Assembly: GCA_002471225.1 (NCBI GenBank)
Contig: DKPO01000031.1
Span: 121,773 to 185,772, forward strand
Direction of reading: 5' to 3'
Length of the DNA stretch: 64,000 nt
From: Porphyromonadaceae bacterium UBA7332
Lineage (GTDB): Bacteria > Bacteroidota > Bacteroidia > Bacteroidales > UBA7332
Every line of letters begins with the position of its first letter. The stretch's first letter is position 1. Positions 1 through 6,918 of this stretch are shown here, piece by piece. The notes beneath the pieces are model-generated. The model was not told where the DNA came from, did no database searches, and saw nothing but the letters and a program-made list of their open reading frames with translations. The translations under genes were made by a program, and so were the position numbers.

Positions 1-22
1 GGTTCGAATCCCTGTGAGACAA
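1..22 (+). tRNA. tRNA-Gln, 3' end only (cut by window edge)
   Basis: The first 22 bases equal the T-arm and acceptor 3' strand of the complete tRNA-Gln at 168-238, ending in TGAGACA plus the discriminator A. It is therefore the tail of a tandem tRNA-Gln copy whose 5' part lies before the window. CCA is not encoded. Confidence 0.85.
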
Positions 23-27
23 CAAAG

Positions 28-70
28 GAGACCGCTGAGCCGCTTCCAGGTTTGGTGGTTTTTCTTTTTT
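28..70 (+). terminator. Possible terminator of the first tRNA-Gln
   Basis: A short stem with G-U pairs (around 29-35 with 55-61) runs into a T-rich tract at 59-70. It sits where the first tRNA transcript should end. The stem is weak, so this is tentative. Confidence 0.4.
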
Positions 71-102
71 TATAAGGGTATGAAATTTTTTTCTCTAATT
101 AT

Positions 103-133
103 TTTGGAGATACAAAAAAGATACATATCTTTG
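103..133 (+). promoter_or_regulatory. Promoter of tRNA-Gln, -33/-7 type
   Basis: TTTG at 103-106, a 19-base spacer, then TATCTTTG at 126-133. This matches the Bacteroidetes primary sigma consensus (TTTG, about 19-21 bases, TAnnTTTG). The tRNA begins 35 bases downstream, so the two tRNA-Gln copies may be transcribed separately. Confidence 0.8.
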
Positions 134-167
134 CAACGCAATTGAGAAAATCAACTGCAATAAAGTT

Positions 168-238
168 TGTCTCATGGTGTAACGGTAACACAGCAGATTT
201 TGGTTCTGTCGTTCGGGGTTCGAATCCCTGTGAGACAA
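168..238 (+). tRNA. tRNA-Gln (anticodon TTG)
   Basis: The acceptor strands TGTCTCA (168-174) and TGAGACA (231-237) pair perfectly. The anticodon loop holds TTG, and the T-loop TTCGAAT is canonical. CCA is not encoded. It decodes CAA and CAG. The partial copy at position 1 shows a tandem pair. Confidence 0.95.
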
Positions 239-248
239 CTATAAAAAA

Positions 249-277
249 GGTCATCTGATTCAGATGACCTTTTTTGT
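249..277 (+). terminator. Terminator after tRNA-Gln
   Basis: GGTCATCTG (249-257) and CAGATGACC (261-269) form a perfect 9-bp stem with a 3-base loop, followed by a T run. It is placed directly after the tRNA. Confidence 0.9.
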
Positions 278-592
278 TTTTATACCTATCTCTTTCCTGT
301 TCTCCCCGGTGAGCTTCTAATTCTATTGCAGAAACAAGAAAGGATCAACGGATAAATACGATTGTTTGTAAGTATCTCTTCCATGTTTTCTTAAGATCAA
401 CCAGCTCCAGGAAACGCACCTCTGTAATCTCAGTCCGGTGTAATTTTAAATCAATCAACCAAAATCAATATAAATCAACCCTTTAAGTATGCCTGTAGCA
501 TCAAAAAGTTACAGTATCTTATCCACGAATAAGTTAATCTGTTCTACGATTGACTCAGACGGGACACTCCTCTCCAGGAGTTTTGCGATTTG

Positions 593-776
593 AATCGACA
601 CTATCGGCACCAAAGGTATAAATGATTGTATTTCAGTATATAAAAGGTGTTGATTCCCCTTTTGAATCGGCACCCAATCAGCACCAATCAGCACCAAATT
701 GATATAAGAATACTCTACTAACTTAGTTGCCAGGCGCTTCTAAACACCAGTGTTGATAGTGCTGATAGTGTTGATT
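593..776 (+). repeat. Opposed array of AATCRGCACC (10 bp) and GTGYTGATA (9 bp) units
   Basis: AATCGACACTATCGGCACC lies at 593-611. Three ten-base units AATCGGCACC, AATCAGCACC and AATCAGCACC lie at 665-695. Three nine-base units GTGTTGATA, GTGCTGATA and GTGTTGATT lie at 750-776. The nine-base units are close to the reverse complement of the ten-base units, so the two clusters oppose each other. A second copy of the arrangement is at 20941-21035. Function unknown. Confidence 0.75.
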
Positions 777-934
777 GAAAACAAAACTCCGGGAGACGCT
801 TACAAATCAGATGCGGATCGGATGCTTCTTTAGCTTTTGAATGGATGTTTATGGGCTTTATGGGTATTTGTTTCAAATCTTTTTTATTATTCGTATTATC
901 CTACCAACTGTTTTTATCCGATAATCCGTTTTTA

Positions 935-1020
935 TTTGCAACATCTGCAACAATCATCGGAAATCCTTTGTGGATAGGTGTTTTTGTTGTTGCAAATGGT
1001 TGCAGATGGTTGCAGATGTG
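935..1020 (+). repeat. Opposed array of TTTGCAACA (9 bp) and TGCAGATGGT (10 bp) units
   Basis: Two nine-base units, TTTGCAACA and TCTGCAACA, lie at 935-952. Three ten-base units, TGCAAATGGT, TGCAGATGGT and TGCAGATGTG, lie at 991-1020. The clusters are mutually inverted. It has the same design as the AATCAGCACC array but a different core, and the core recurs at 61991-62165. Function unknown. Confidence 0.75.
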
Positions 1021-1237
1021 CTGTTATTTGCAACGCATAATCCAATGTAGTTTCGTTTTAGGTACTGCTGATGATACATTCGATGGTGTAAGTTTATGAG
1101 AATGGAGCCCGGGAGTTGCTTGAGTAAAATTTGAATACAAATTCCCTTAGAATAAAGTGCTTCAGTTAATCTATTATTCGGTATGAATAATTTATTTCTT
1201 CACTTCCAATAATTATTTTTCTACTGCAATTAATAAT

Positions 1238-1315
1238 TGCGATGTACGTCGCACAAAATTGCGAAGTAGGTCGCGCAAAAGTGCGAAGTACACCGCAATT
1301 TAGTGCGACCTACAG
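1238..1315 (+). repeat. 78-bp interleaved inverted repeat, copy 1
   Basis: Four related blocks built on TGCGAAGTAGGTCGCAC are arranged A-B-A'-B', where A' is the inverse of A and B' the inverse of B. It aligns without gaps to 20659-20736 with 6 differences in 78 bases. The arms overlap in order, so A-A' and B-B' pairing can only coexist as a pseudoknot. There is no T run, so it is not a simple terminator. Confidence 0.85.
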
Positions 1316-1683
1316 GTTTTTATTTAATGACGGTTTGTTAGTGATTAGTTTTACTATGTTATTTATTAATTGTCAGTGTGTTATGTGCTATATTTCCTAT
1401 GTCTTTTAAAGGGTCTTCTGTTTAATTAATTATTCTTCCTTCCTGAATCTGTATAGGTCTCTTAACGTCGGATATATTCGTGGTTAAAATGGTGTTGTAT
1501 TATCGGTTTTTATCTAAAGATTGATTGTTTGATTTTAACAAAAAAGGCGATCCGGAATGGTAAATGAATGAACTAATATTCATGCATTGTGTTCTAATAC
1601 TTAGTGTATTGACTATCTATTAGTTGACAGTTATTTTTATATTTTTAATTGAAACTGTTTGTTTTTATTTACTTTTTTGTCAT

Positions 1684-1691
1684 TACATTTG
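1684..1691 (+). promoter_or_regulatory. -7 element for the FadL-like gene
   Basis: TACATTTG matches TAnnTTTG and lies 24 bases before the chosen start codon. A TTTG at 1658-1661 could be the -33 box, though the 22-base spacing is slightly long. Confidence 0.6.
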
Positions 1692-1715
1692 TGCCCGAAA
1701 CAATTAAATTTTTTG

Positions 1716-3011
1716 ATGATGAAAAAAATCTTTTCATTAGTAGCATGTTCTTTAGTATCGCTATCAATGATGGCAGAAGGATATCAGGTGAATCTTCAGA
1801 GTGCTAAACAAGCCGGTATGGGTCACGTAGGGACATCTATGAAATTAGGAGCTGAAAGTATGCACTTCAATCCTGCAGGTTTGACCTCAATCAATAAAAC
1901 GGTAGATTTGTCAGCAGGTGTATCCGGCGTATTTACGAATGCAAAATATAGAAATGGAGATTATTCGCATAAAGCAGATAATGAAGTAAGTACTCCAATG
2001 TACTTCTATGCAGGATTTAAAATCTATGATAATTTAGCAGCCGGTATCAGTGTGACAACACCTTATGGTAGCGGATTAAACTGGGGTAAAGATTGGGCAG
2101 GAGCTCATTTGGTTCAGGATATCAGCTTGAAATCATTCAACTTTCAACCGACCATTGCATGGAAACCGATTGATAAATTAAGCATTGGTGCCGGTTTAAT
2201 GGTAATGACAGGAGACGTGGCTATTTCGAGAGCTTTGCTTCCATTGGGGTCTTTGGGCGCTCTTAATCCGGATTGGAAAGACGTTGTTCCGGTTTCTGCG
2301 ACTTTGTCAGGTAAATCAAAATTAGGTGTTGGTTTTAATGTGGGTGCACAATATGAGATCAACGATAAATTTACAGTAGGTGTTTCTTACCGTTCACGCG
2401 TAAAAATGAAAGTAAATGCAGGAACTGCTGAGCTGACTTATGCGAGTGAAGCTATGAAGAAACTTTTAGAATCAACAGGTAAAGTTCCTCCATTAGATAA
2501 AGGTACATTCACAGCATCTATGCCGATGCCTTCAAATCTTAATGCAGGGGTAACTTACAAACCGACTGAAAAAATCACTTTGGTAGCGGAGTTGCAATTT
2601 GTAGGATGGGCTGCTTATGATTCATTGAACATTCGTTTCTCAGAAGAAGTTTTGGGTGGATATGATATTAAGGCAGAAAAGAACTATAGAAATACATTTA
2701 TCTATCGTATTGGTGCACAGTTTAAAACTACAGATCGTTTAGATCTTCGTGTAGGTGCATATTATGATGAAACACCTGTTCGCTCGTACTTATATAACCC
2801 AGAGACTCCGGGTATGAACAAGTTAGGTTTGACATGTGGTTTCTCATTCCGTCCATTAGAAAACTTCTCAATTGACGGTGCATTTACTTATACACATGGA
2901 TTTGAAAGATTCGGTTCTTATCCGGATCCTTCAGCTAAGGATAAACAATTCTCAGGTAAATATAAAGTATCGGCATTTACCCCAACTATCGGTTTGTCAT
3001 ACCAATTCTAA
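1716..3011 (+). CDS. OmpP1/FadL/TodX family outer membrane transporter
   Basis: A predicted 431-residue outer membrane beta-barrel of the FadL family, which moves hydrophobic compounds such as long-chain fatty acids across the outer membrane. I chose the ATG at 1716 (1719 is equivalent) because it begins a clean signal peptide, MMKKIFSLVACSLVSLSMMA, and follows the -7 box; the frame opens upstream at 1659 without a credible start. After cleavage the protein begins EGYQVNLQSAKQAGMG. The HFNPAGLTSI segment is the NPA-type motif of the family, and the chain ends in the barrel-typical Phe (LSYQF). It stands alone, with its own promoter and terminator. The substrate cannot be read from sequence. 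Confidence 0.9.
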   Translation: MMKKIFSLVACSLVSLSMMAEGYQVNLQSAKQAGMGHVGTSMKLGAESMHFNPAGLTSINKTVDLSAGVSGVFTNAKYRNGDYSHKADNEVSTPMYFYAGFKIYDNLAAGISVTTPYGSGLNWGKDWAGAHLVQDISLKSFNFQPTIAWKPIDKLSIGAGLMVMTGDVAISRALLPLGSLGALNPDWKDVVPVSATLSGKSKLGVGFNVGAQYEINDKFTVGVSYRSRVKMKVNAGTAELTYASEAMKKLLESTGKVPPLDKGTFTASMPMPSNLNAGVTYKPTEKITLVAELQFVGWAAYDSLNIRFSEEVLGGYDIKAEKNYRNTFIYRIGAQFKTTDRLDLRVGAYYDETPVRSYLYNPETPGMNKLGLTCGFSFRPLENFSIDGAFTYTHGFERFGSYPDPSAKDKQFSGKYKVSAFTPTIGLSYQF

Positions 3012-3033
3012 GAATTAAAGAATATTTTATTGT

Positions 3034-3074
3034 GAAAGAGGAAGATCTGAATAGGTCTTCCTCTTTTATTTTTT
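3034..3074 (+). terminator. Terminator after the FadL-like gene
   Basis: AAAGAGGAAGA and TCTTCCTCTTT form a long stem (about 3035-3066) followed by a T-rich tract. Confidence 0.85.
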
Positions 3075-3127
3075 TACAGTTGCTTAAAATTTAAAGTATG
3101 GTTGGTGGCAGACCTTTTAAAAATTAA

Positions 3128-3135
3128 TACATTTG
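3128..3135 (+). promoter_or_regulatory. -7 element for the glutaminyl cyclase gene
   Basis: TACATTTG fits TAnnTTTG and lies 26 bases before the start at 3162. The -33 box is unclear; a TTG at 3102 is slightly too far. Confidence 0.6.
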
Positions 3136-3161
3136 CAGATGTATATTCTAATAAAAGTAAT

Positions 3162-4160
3162 ATGAAGCTATCGAAATATATTTATCTGGTTTTCGGATTG
3201 TTGGCATTCGTAGCCTGTGGCTCATCAGCCTCAAAAGCTCCGGTCGAAGCCGTAAAAAATGAGCAGCAACAAGTCGTAAATGTACCGGTCTTTGATGGAG
3301 ACAGTGCTTATAAGTTTGTGAAAATGCAAACAGATATGGGACCTCGCGTGCCAAATTCCGAAGTGCATAAAAAGGCAGCTACGCTTTTAGCTTCTGAACT
3401 TAAAAGACAAGGAGCTGAAGTTCAGATACAAGAATTTGATGCATTGGCGTATAACCGTCAACTGCTTAAAGGATATAATATTATAGGATCTTATAATCCT
3501 GAATCAGCCAATCGTATTTTACTTTTTGCGCATTGGGATACAAGACCTTATGCGGATGCCGATCCGAATAAGGCTAATCATAAAACACCTATTGACGGTG
3601 CTAATGATGGAGCTAGTGGTGTTGGTGTATTGTTAGAAATGGCGCGTCAGTTTGGTATGCAGAATCCGTCAGTCGGTGTCGATATTCTTTTCTTTGATCT
3701 TGAAGATTTCGGAACACCTTATTTCGGGACTAATACAACCGGCGAAGAAGCTTATTGCCTTGGATCACAGTATTGGGCAAAGAATCCTCACGAAAGAGGG
3801 TATAATGCTCGTTATGGTATTCTTCTGGATATGGTTGGCGATAAAAATGCCAGATTTTCGAAAGATAAGTATTCTATGCATTTTGCTCCTTCAATTGTGA
3901 ATAAAGTATGGGCAACAGCTCAGAAGTTAGGCTATGGTAACTATTTTGTGAATAAGCCCGGTAGTTTGCTGACTGATGATCATATATATGTGAATCAGTA
4001 TGGAATACCGTCGATTGATATTATTGATTATGATAATGACCGCGAAAAGGGTTTTGCTGATAGCTGGCATACAAAAGATGATACAATTGAAAATATAGAT
4101 CCTAAGACATTAAAGGCGGTAGGTCAGACGCTTCTTGAAGTTATATATTCAGAGAAATAA
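3162..4160 (+). CDS. Glutaminyl-peptide cyclotransferase, M28 family lipoprotein
   Basis: A 332-residue M28-fold enzyme resembling type II glutaminyl cyclases, which convert N-terminal Gln of exported proteins to pyroglutamate. The start at 3162 gives a lipoprotein signal with lipobox AFVAC (Cys19), so it should sit in the periplasm on a membrane anchor. HWDTRP (His124), DGANDG (Asp149, zinc ligand), FFDLED (Glu181, acid/base) and a C-terminal SWHTKDD (zinc-ligand His) are in the order expected for the family. Many Bacteroidetes exported proteins begin with Gln after signal cleavage, which fits this job. An M28 aminopeptidase is the alternative, but single-zinc cyclase spacing is favoured. 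Confidence 0.85.
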   Translation: MKLSKYIYLVFGLLAFVACGSSASKAPVEAVKNEQQQVVNVPVFDGDSAYKFVKMQTDMGPRVPNSEVHKKAATLLASELKRQGAEVQIQEFDALAYNRQLLKGYNIIGSYNPESANRILLFAHWDTRPYADADPNKANHKTPIDGANDGASGVGVLLEMARQFGMQNPSVGVDILFFDLEDFGTPYFGTNTTGEEAYCLGSQYWAKNPHERGYNARYGILLDMVGDKNARFSKDKYSMHFAPSIVNKVWATAQKLGYGNYFVNKPGSLLTDDHIYVNQYGIPSIDIIDYDNDREKGFADSWHTKDDTIENIDPKTLKAVGQTLLEVIYSEK

Positions 4161-4233
4161 GTGTCGATTTGTTTTATTTGATCCTTTATTTGTGATTAAT
4201 AGAAACAAAATAACCGCGTTTATAAGAAATTTG

Positions 4234-4241
4234 TATATTTG
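4234..4241 (+). promoter_or_regulatory. -7 element for the sudBA leader
   Basis: TATATTTG is a full match to TAnnTTTG. Transcription would start near 4248, at the base of the hairpin 4249-4281. The leader to the sudB start is therefore about 90 bases. Confidence 0.65.
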
Positions 4242-4248
4242 CTTGTCG

Positions 4249-4281
4249 AAAAGGAGGTGTCTGTAAAATCCTCCTTTTTTT
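4249..4281 (+). terminator. Terminator-like hairpin in the sudBA leader (possible attenuator)
   Basis: AAAAGGAGG (4249-4257) pairs with the CCTCC that begins CCTCCTTTTTTT (4270-4281), giving a stem with a T7 tail. It lies 90 bases past the cyclase stop, so it may end that transcript. It also directly follows a good -7 box, so it could control read-through into sudB. Confidence 0.65.
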
Positions 4282-4339
4282 GTGCTTCATATGGAAGCTC
4301 TTTTGAACGGTACATATAAGTAAAAATAGATATTAGACA

Positions 4340-5131
4340 ATGAACAAAATTGTTAGTAAAGAGTATTTCTCGGAACGCGTCGTGAAGCTGGTTATAGAAG
4401 CCCCGCTTATAGCACGTTCGCGTAAAGCAGGACACTTCGTTATCGTGAAGGTCGGAGAAAAAGGAGAACGTATTCCTTTAACAATTGCTGCGGCAGATGT
4501 GGAAAAAGGAACAATCACACTGGTTATTCAGAATGTAGGTAAATCCTCTGCTAAGATTTGTGCATTGAATGAAGGTGATTCTATTACGAATGTGGTAGGC
4601 CCGCTGGGTAAAGCTACACACATTGAGAAAGTCGGGACAGTTGTTTGTGCCGGAGGTGGCGTTGGTGTTGCTCCGCTATTACCAATTGTTGAGGCATTTA
4701 AGAATGCCGGAAATCGTGTAATAACTGTATTGGCTGCCCGGACTAAGGATTTAATTATTCTTGAGGATCAGATTAAAGCTAATTCAGATGAAGTTATCGT
4801 AATGACCGATGATGGTTCATACGGAAATAAAGGACTTGTTACGGAAGGAGTTGAGTCAGTGATCAAACGCGAACAGGTTGATATGTGTGTTACGATCGGA
4901 CCAGCTGTTATGATGAAGTTTGTGTCGTTGTTGACAAAGAAATACAACATACCGACTATTGCATCTCTGAATACAATTATGGTAGATGGAACAGGTATGT
5001 GCGGAGCTTGCCGTATATCTGTGGGCGGGAAAACAAAATTTGTTTGTGTTGACGGACCGGAGTTTGATGCGCATGAAGTTGATTTTGATGAAATGCTTAT
5101 GCGTTTGAACTCTTATAAAGAGATGGAGTAA
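4340..5131 (+). CDS. sudB: Sulfide dehydrogenase/NfnA-type flavoprotein subunit
   Basis: A 263-residue electron-transfer subunit of the ferredoxin-NADP reductase family (SudB, NfnA, also like PyrK). It has an N-terminal FAD-binding barrel (about 1-95), an NAD-binding domain (CAGGGVGVAPLLP, about 103-115), and a C-terminal [2Fe-2S] segment with Cys221, Cys224 and Cys236 in GMCGACRISVGG and FVCVDGPEFD. The SudA partner starts 31 bases downstream on the same strand. Known NfnAB complexes couple NADH, NADPH and ferredoxin; Sud complexes reduce polysulfide. Sequence alone does not separate these roles. The gene follows a promoter with a terminator-like leader hairpin. Confidence 0.88.
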   Translation: MNKIVSKEYFSERVVKLVIEAPLIARSRKAGHFVIVKVGEKGERIPLTIAAADVEKGTITLVIQNVGKSSAKICALNEGDSITNVVGPLGKATHIEKVGTVVCAGGGVGVAPLLPIVEAFKNAGNRVITVLAARTKDLIILEDQIKANSDEVIVMTDDGSYGNKGLVTEGVESVIKREQVDMCVTIGPAVMMKFVSLLTKKYNIPTIASLNTIMVDGTGMCGACRISVGGKTKFVCVDGPEFDAHEVDFDEMLMRLNSYKEME

Positions 5132-5162
5132 TAGCTGTATTAACCGAAAAAGAACACAAAAG

Positions 5163-6632
5163 ATGGATCAGAAAGAAATGATTAAAGCTATGCGTAGTGA
5201 ACCTTGGAGAGAGGAACTTCGTAAGGCAATGAAAAATAAAGAACGTGGAGAGATTCCTCGCGTTCGAATGAACGAATTAGACCCGGCATATCGCATTACG
5301 AATAATGAAGAAGTGAGCTTGGGGATTACAAAGGAGCAAGCTCTTGTAGAAGCTTCCCGTTGTTTGGATTGTCCGGATCCGTCTTGTATGCAAGGTTGTC
5401 CGGTGAGCATCAATATTCCTACTTTTGTAAAGAATATCGAGCGTAACGAAATCCTTGAGGCTGCCAAAACATTGAAAATGACAAGTGCTCTTCCTGCTGT
5501 ATGCGGACGTGTTTGTCCACAGGAGAAACAGTGTGAGTCTAAATGTATCTATCATAAAATGGGCAAAGAGCCTGTTGCTATCGGATATCTGGAGCGTTTT
5601 GCTGCTGATTTTGAGCGTGAAAGCGGTAATATTGCGACTCCTGAGCTGGCTCCTGCCAATGGGAAGAAAATTGCCGTAGTAGGATCAGGACCTGCGGGTC
5701 TTGCTTTTGCCGGCGATATGGCTAAATTAGGTTACAGCGTGACTGTTTTCGAAGCGTTACACGAAATCGGTGGGGTATTGAAATATGGTATTCCGGAGTT
5801 TCGTTTACCAAATACAATTGTAGATGTTGAAATTGAAGTACTTCGTAAAATGGGTGTTCAGTTTTTGACTGATTGTATTATCGGGAAGACTTTATCTTAT
5901 GATGATCTTCATGAAATGGGCTTTGAAGGGCTTTTCGTTGCAAGTGGAGCGGGACTTCCCCGTTTTATGAATATCGAGGGCGAGAATCTTATCGGTGTAA
6001 TGTCTGCCAATGAGTATCTTACACGTGTGAATCTGATGGATGCCGCAAATCCGGAATCAGATACTCCTATTCTGTTTGGTAAAAACGTAGCTATCATCGG
6101 TGGTGGTAACACAGCAATGGACTCAGTGCGTACAGCTCGTCGCCTGGGTGCAGAAAGAGCCATGTTGGTATATCGCAGATCGGAAGAAGAAATGCCTGCA
6201 CGTTTAGAAGAAGTACATCATGCCAAAGAAGAAGGTATTGAGTTCCTTACTTTATGTAATCCTGTATCTTATAAAGGTAACGAGCGCGGACATGTTAAAA
6301 CAATGATGTTGCAACGTATGGAATTGGGCGAACCGGATGCTTCAGGTCGTCGTTCGCCGGTAGCTATTGAAGGAGCTATTGATGAAGTTCCTGTAGATGT
6401 GGTCGTTGTCAGTGTCGGTGTATCTCCTAATCCATTAGTTCCAAGTTCGATTGAAGGATTGAATGTATCTAAATGGGGTACGATTATTGTAAATCAGGAT
6501 ACGATGCAATCAGATATTTCAGATGTATTTGCCGGTGGCGATATCGTGAGAGGCGGTGCAACCGTTATTCTGGCGATGGGCGACGGACGTCGTGCAGCGG
6601 CAGCGATGGATGAATACCTGAAAACAAAATAA
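5163..6632 (+). CDS. sudA: Sulfide dehydrogenase/NfnB subunit, GltD-like
   Basis: A 489-residue flavoprotein of the glutamate synthase small-subunit family, annotated as GltA or SudA when paired with SudB. The N-terminal domain carries two four-Cys groups for [4Fe-4S] clusters: CLDCPDPSCMQGCP (Cys67, 70, 75, 79) and CGRVCPQEKQCESKC (Cys114-128). An FAD Rossmann motif VGSGPAGLAFAGDM follows at about 173, the NADP motif GGGNTAMDS at about 310, and the C-terminal FAD motif GGDIVRGGATVILAMGDGR. No large GltB subunit is nearby, so it is unlikely to be glutamate synthase itself. A strong terminator follows. Confidence 0.9.
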   Translation: MDQKEMIKAMRSEPWREELRKAMKNKERGEIPRVRMNELDPAYRITNNEEVSLGITKEQALVEASRCLDCPDPSCMQGCPVSINIPTFVKNIERNEILEAAKTLKMTSALPAVCGRVCPQEKQCESKCIYHKMGKEPVAIGYLERFAADFERESGNIATPELAPANGKKIAVVGSGPAGLAFAGDMAKLGYSVTVFEALHEIGGVLKYGIPEFRLPNTIVDVEIEVLRKMGVQFLTDCIIGKTLSYDDLHEMGFEGLFVASGAGLPRFMNIEGENLIGVMSANEYLTRVNLMDAANPESDTPILFGKNVAIIGGGNTAMDSVRTARRLGAERAMLVYRRSEEEMPARLEEVHHAKEEGIEFLTLCNPVSYKGNERGHVKTMMLQRMELGEPDASGRRSPVAIEGAIDEVPVDVVVVSVGVSPNPLVPSSIEGLNVSKWGTIIVNQDTMQSDISDVFAGGDIVRGGATVILAMGDGRRAAAAMDEYLKTK

Positions 6633-6650
6633 ATATTCTGTATTGGAATG

Positions 6651-6687
6651 AAAGAGGGAGAGTCAGGCGGCTCTCCCTCTCTTTATT
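6651..6687 (+). terminator. Terminator after sudA
   Basis: AGAGGGAGAG and CTCTCCCTCT form a perfect 10-bp stem with an 8-base loop, followed by a T-rich tail. Confidence 0.9.
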
Positions 6688-6756
6688 TATAAGCATTAAA
6701 ATTAGCCTTACAGAGCTAAAGAGTGTTATACTGCTCACAATCAACAAATAATTTTC

Positions 6757-6764
6757 TATATTTG
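6757..6764 (+). promoter_or_regulatory. -7 element for metK
   Basis: TATATTTG fits TAnnTTTG. Transcription would start near 6771, immediately before the SAM-II aptamer. No clear -33 box is visible. Confidence 0.7.
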
Positions 6765-6773
6765 CAGTCGAAA

Positions 6774-6826
6774 ACTTGTGGACAGATTTGAGATGCTTGC
6801 AACCACATAAAAAAATGCTAAAAGGA
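6774..6826 (+). promoter_or_regulatory. SAM-II riboswitch upstream of metK
   Basis: The layout matches the SAM-II (metA/SAM-alpha) aptamer. P1 is formed by TGTGG (6777-6781) and CCACA (6803-6807), closing a loop that contains GATTTGA and CTTGCAA. The downstream strand carries ATAA, then GCTAAAAGG (6817-6825), the conserved 3' segment. It lies just after the promoter and before S-adenosylmethionine synthase, the expected target for feedback by SAM. In classical SAM-II the 3' strand hides the ribosome site; here the metK start is about 90 bases further on. The identification rests on motif matching by eye, not a covariance search. Confidence 0.85.
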
Positions 6827-6918
6827 TATAACTCCTCTTTCCATTATTTTATATACCAATGCACTCCTATCTATTCGTTGTTTTATTCCGAATAATAAAT
6901 AAAAAATAGAAAGATAAT

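Larger units (their letters stand above)
278..1657. other. Gene-poor interval with short-repeat arrays
   Basis: About 1.4 kb with no credible gene. Open frames here (for example 845-1099 plus, 509-697 minus) run through repeat arrays, lack a family match and have no supporting start context. The interval contains two arrays of 9-10 bp units and one 78-bp interleaved inverted repeat, listed separately. The same combination recurs at 20.6-21.0 kb. Confidence 0.7.

Noticed and set aside
509..697. 62-codon minus-strand frame
   Set aside because: It runs through the AATCAGCACC units; no homology or start context supports it.
845..1099. 84-codon plus-strand frame
   Set aside because: It spans the TGCAAC array, has low-complexity hydrophobic content and no family resemblance or start signal.
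5163..6632. Glutamate synthase small subunit
   Set aside because: No large subunit is nearby and the gene is paired with a SudB/NfnA-type partner.
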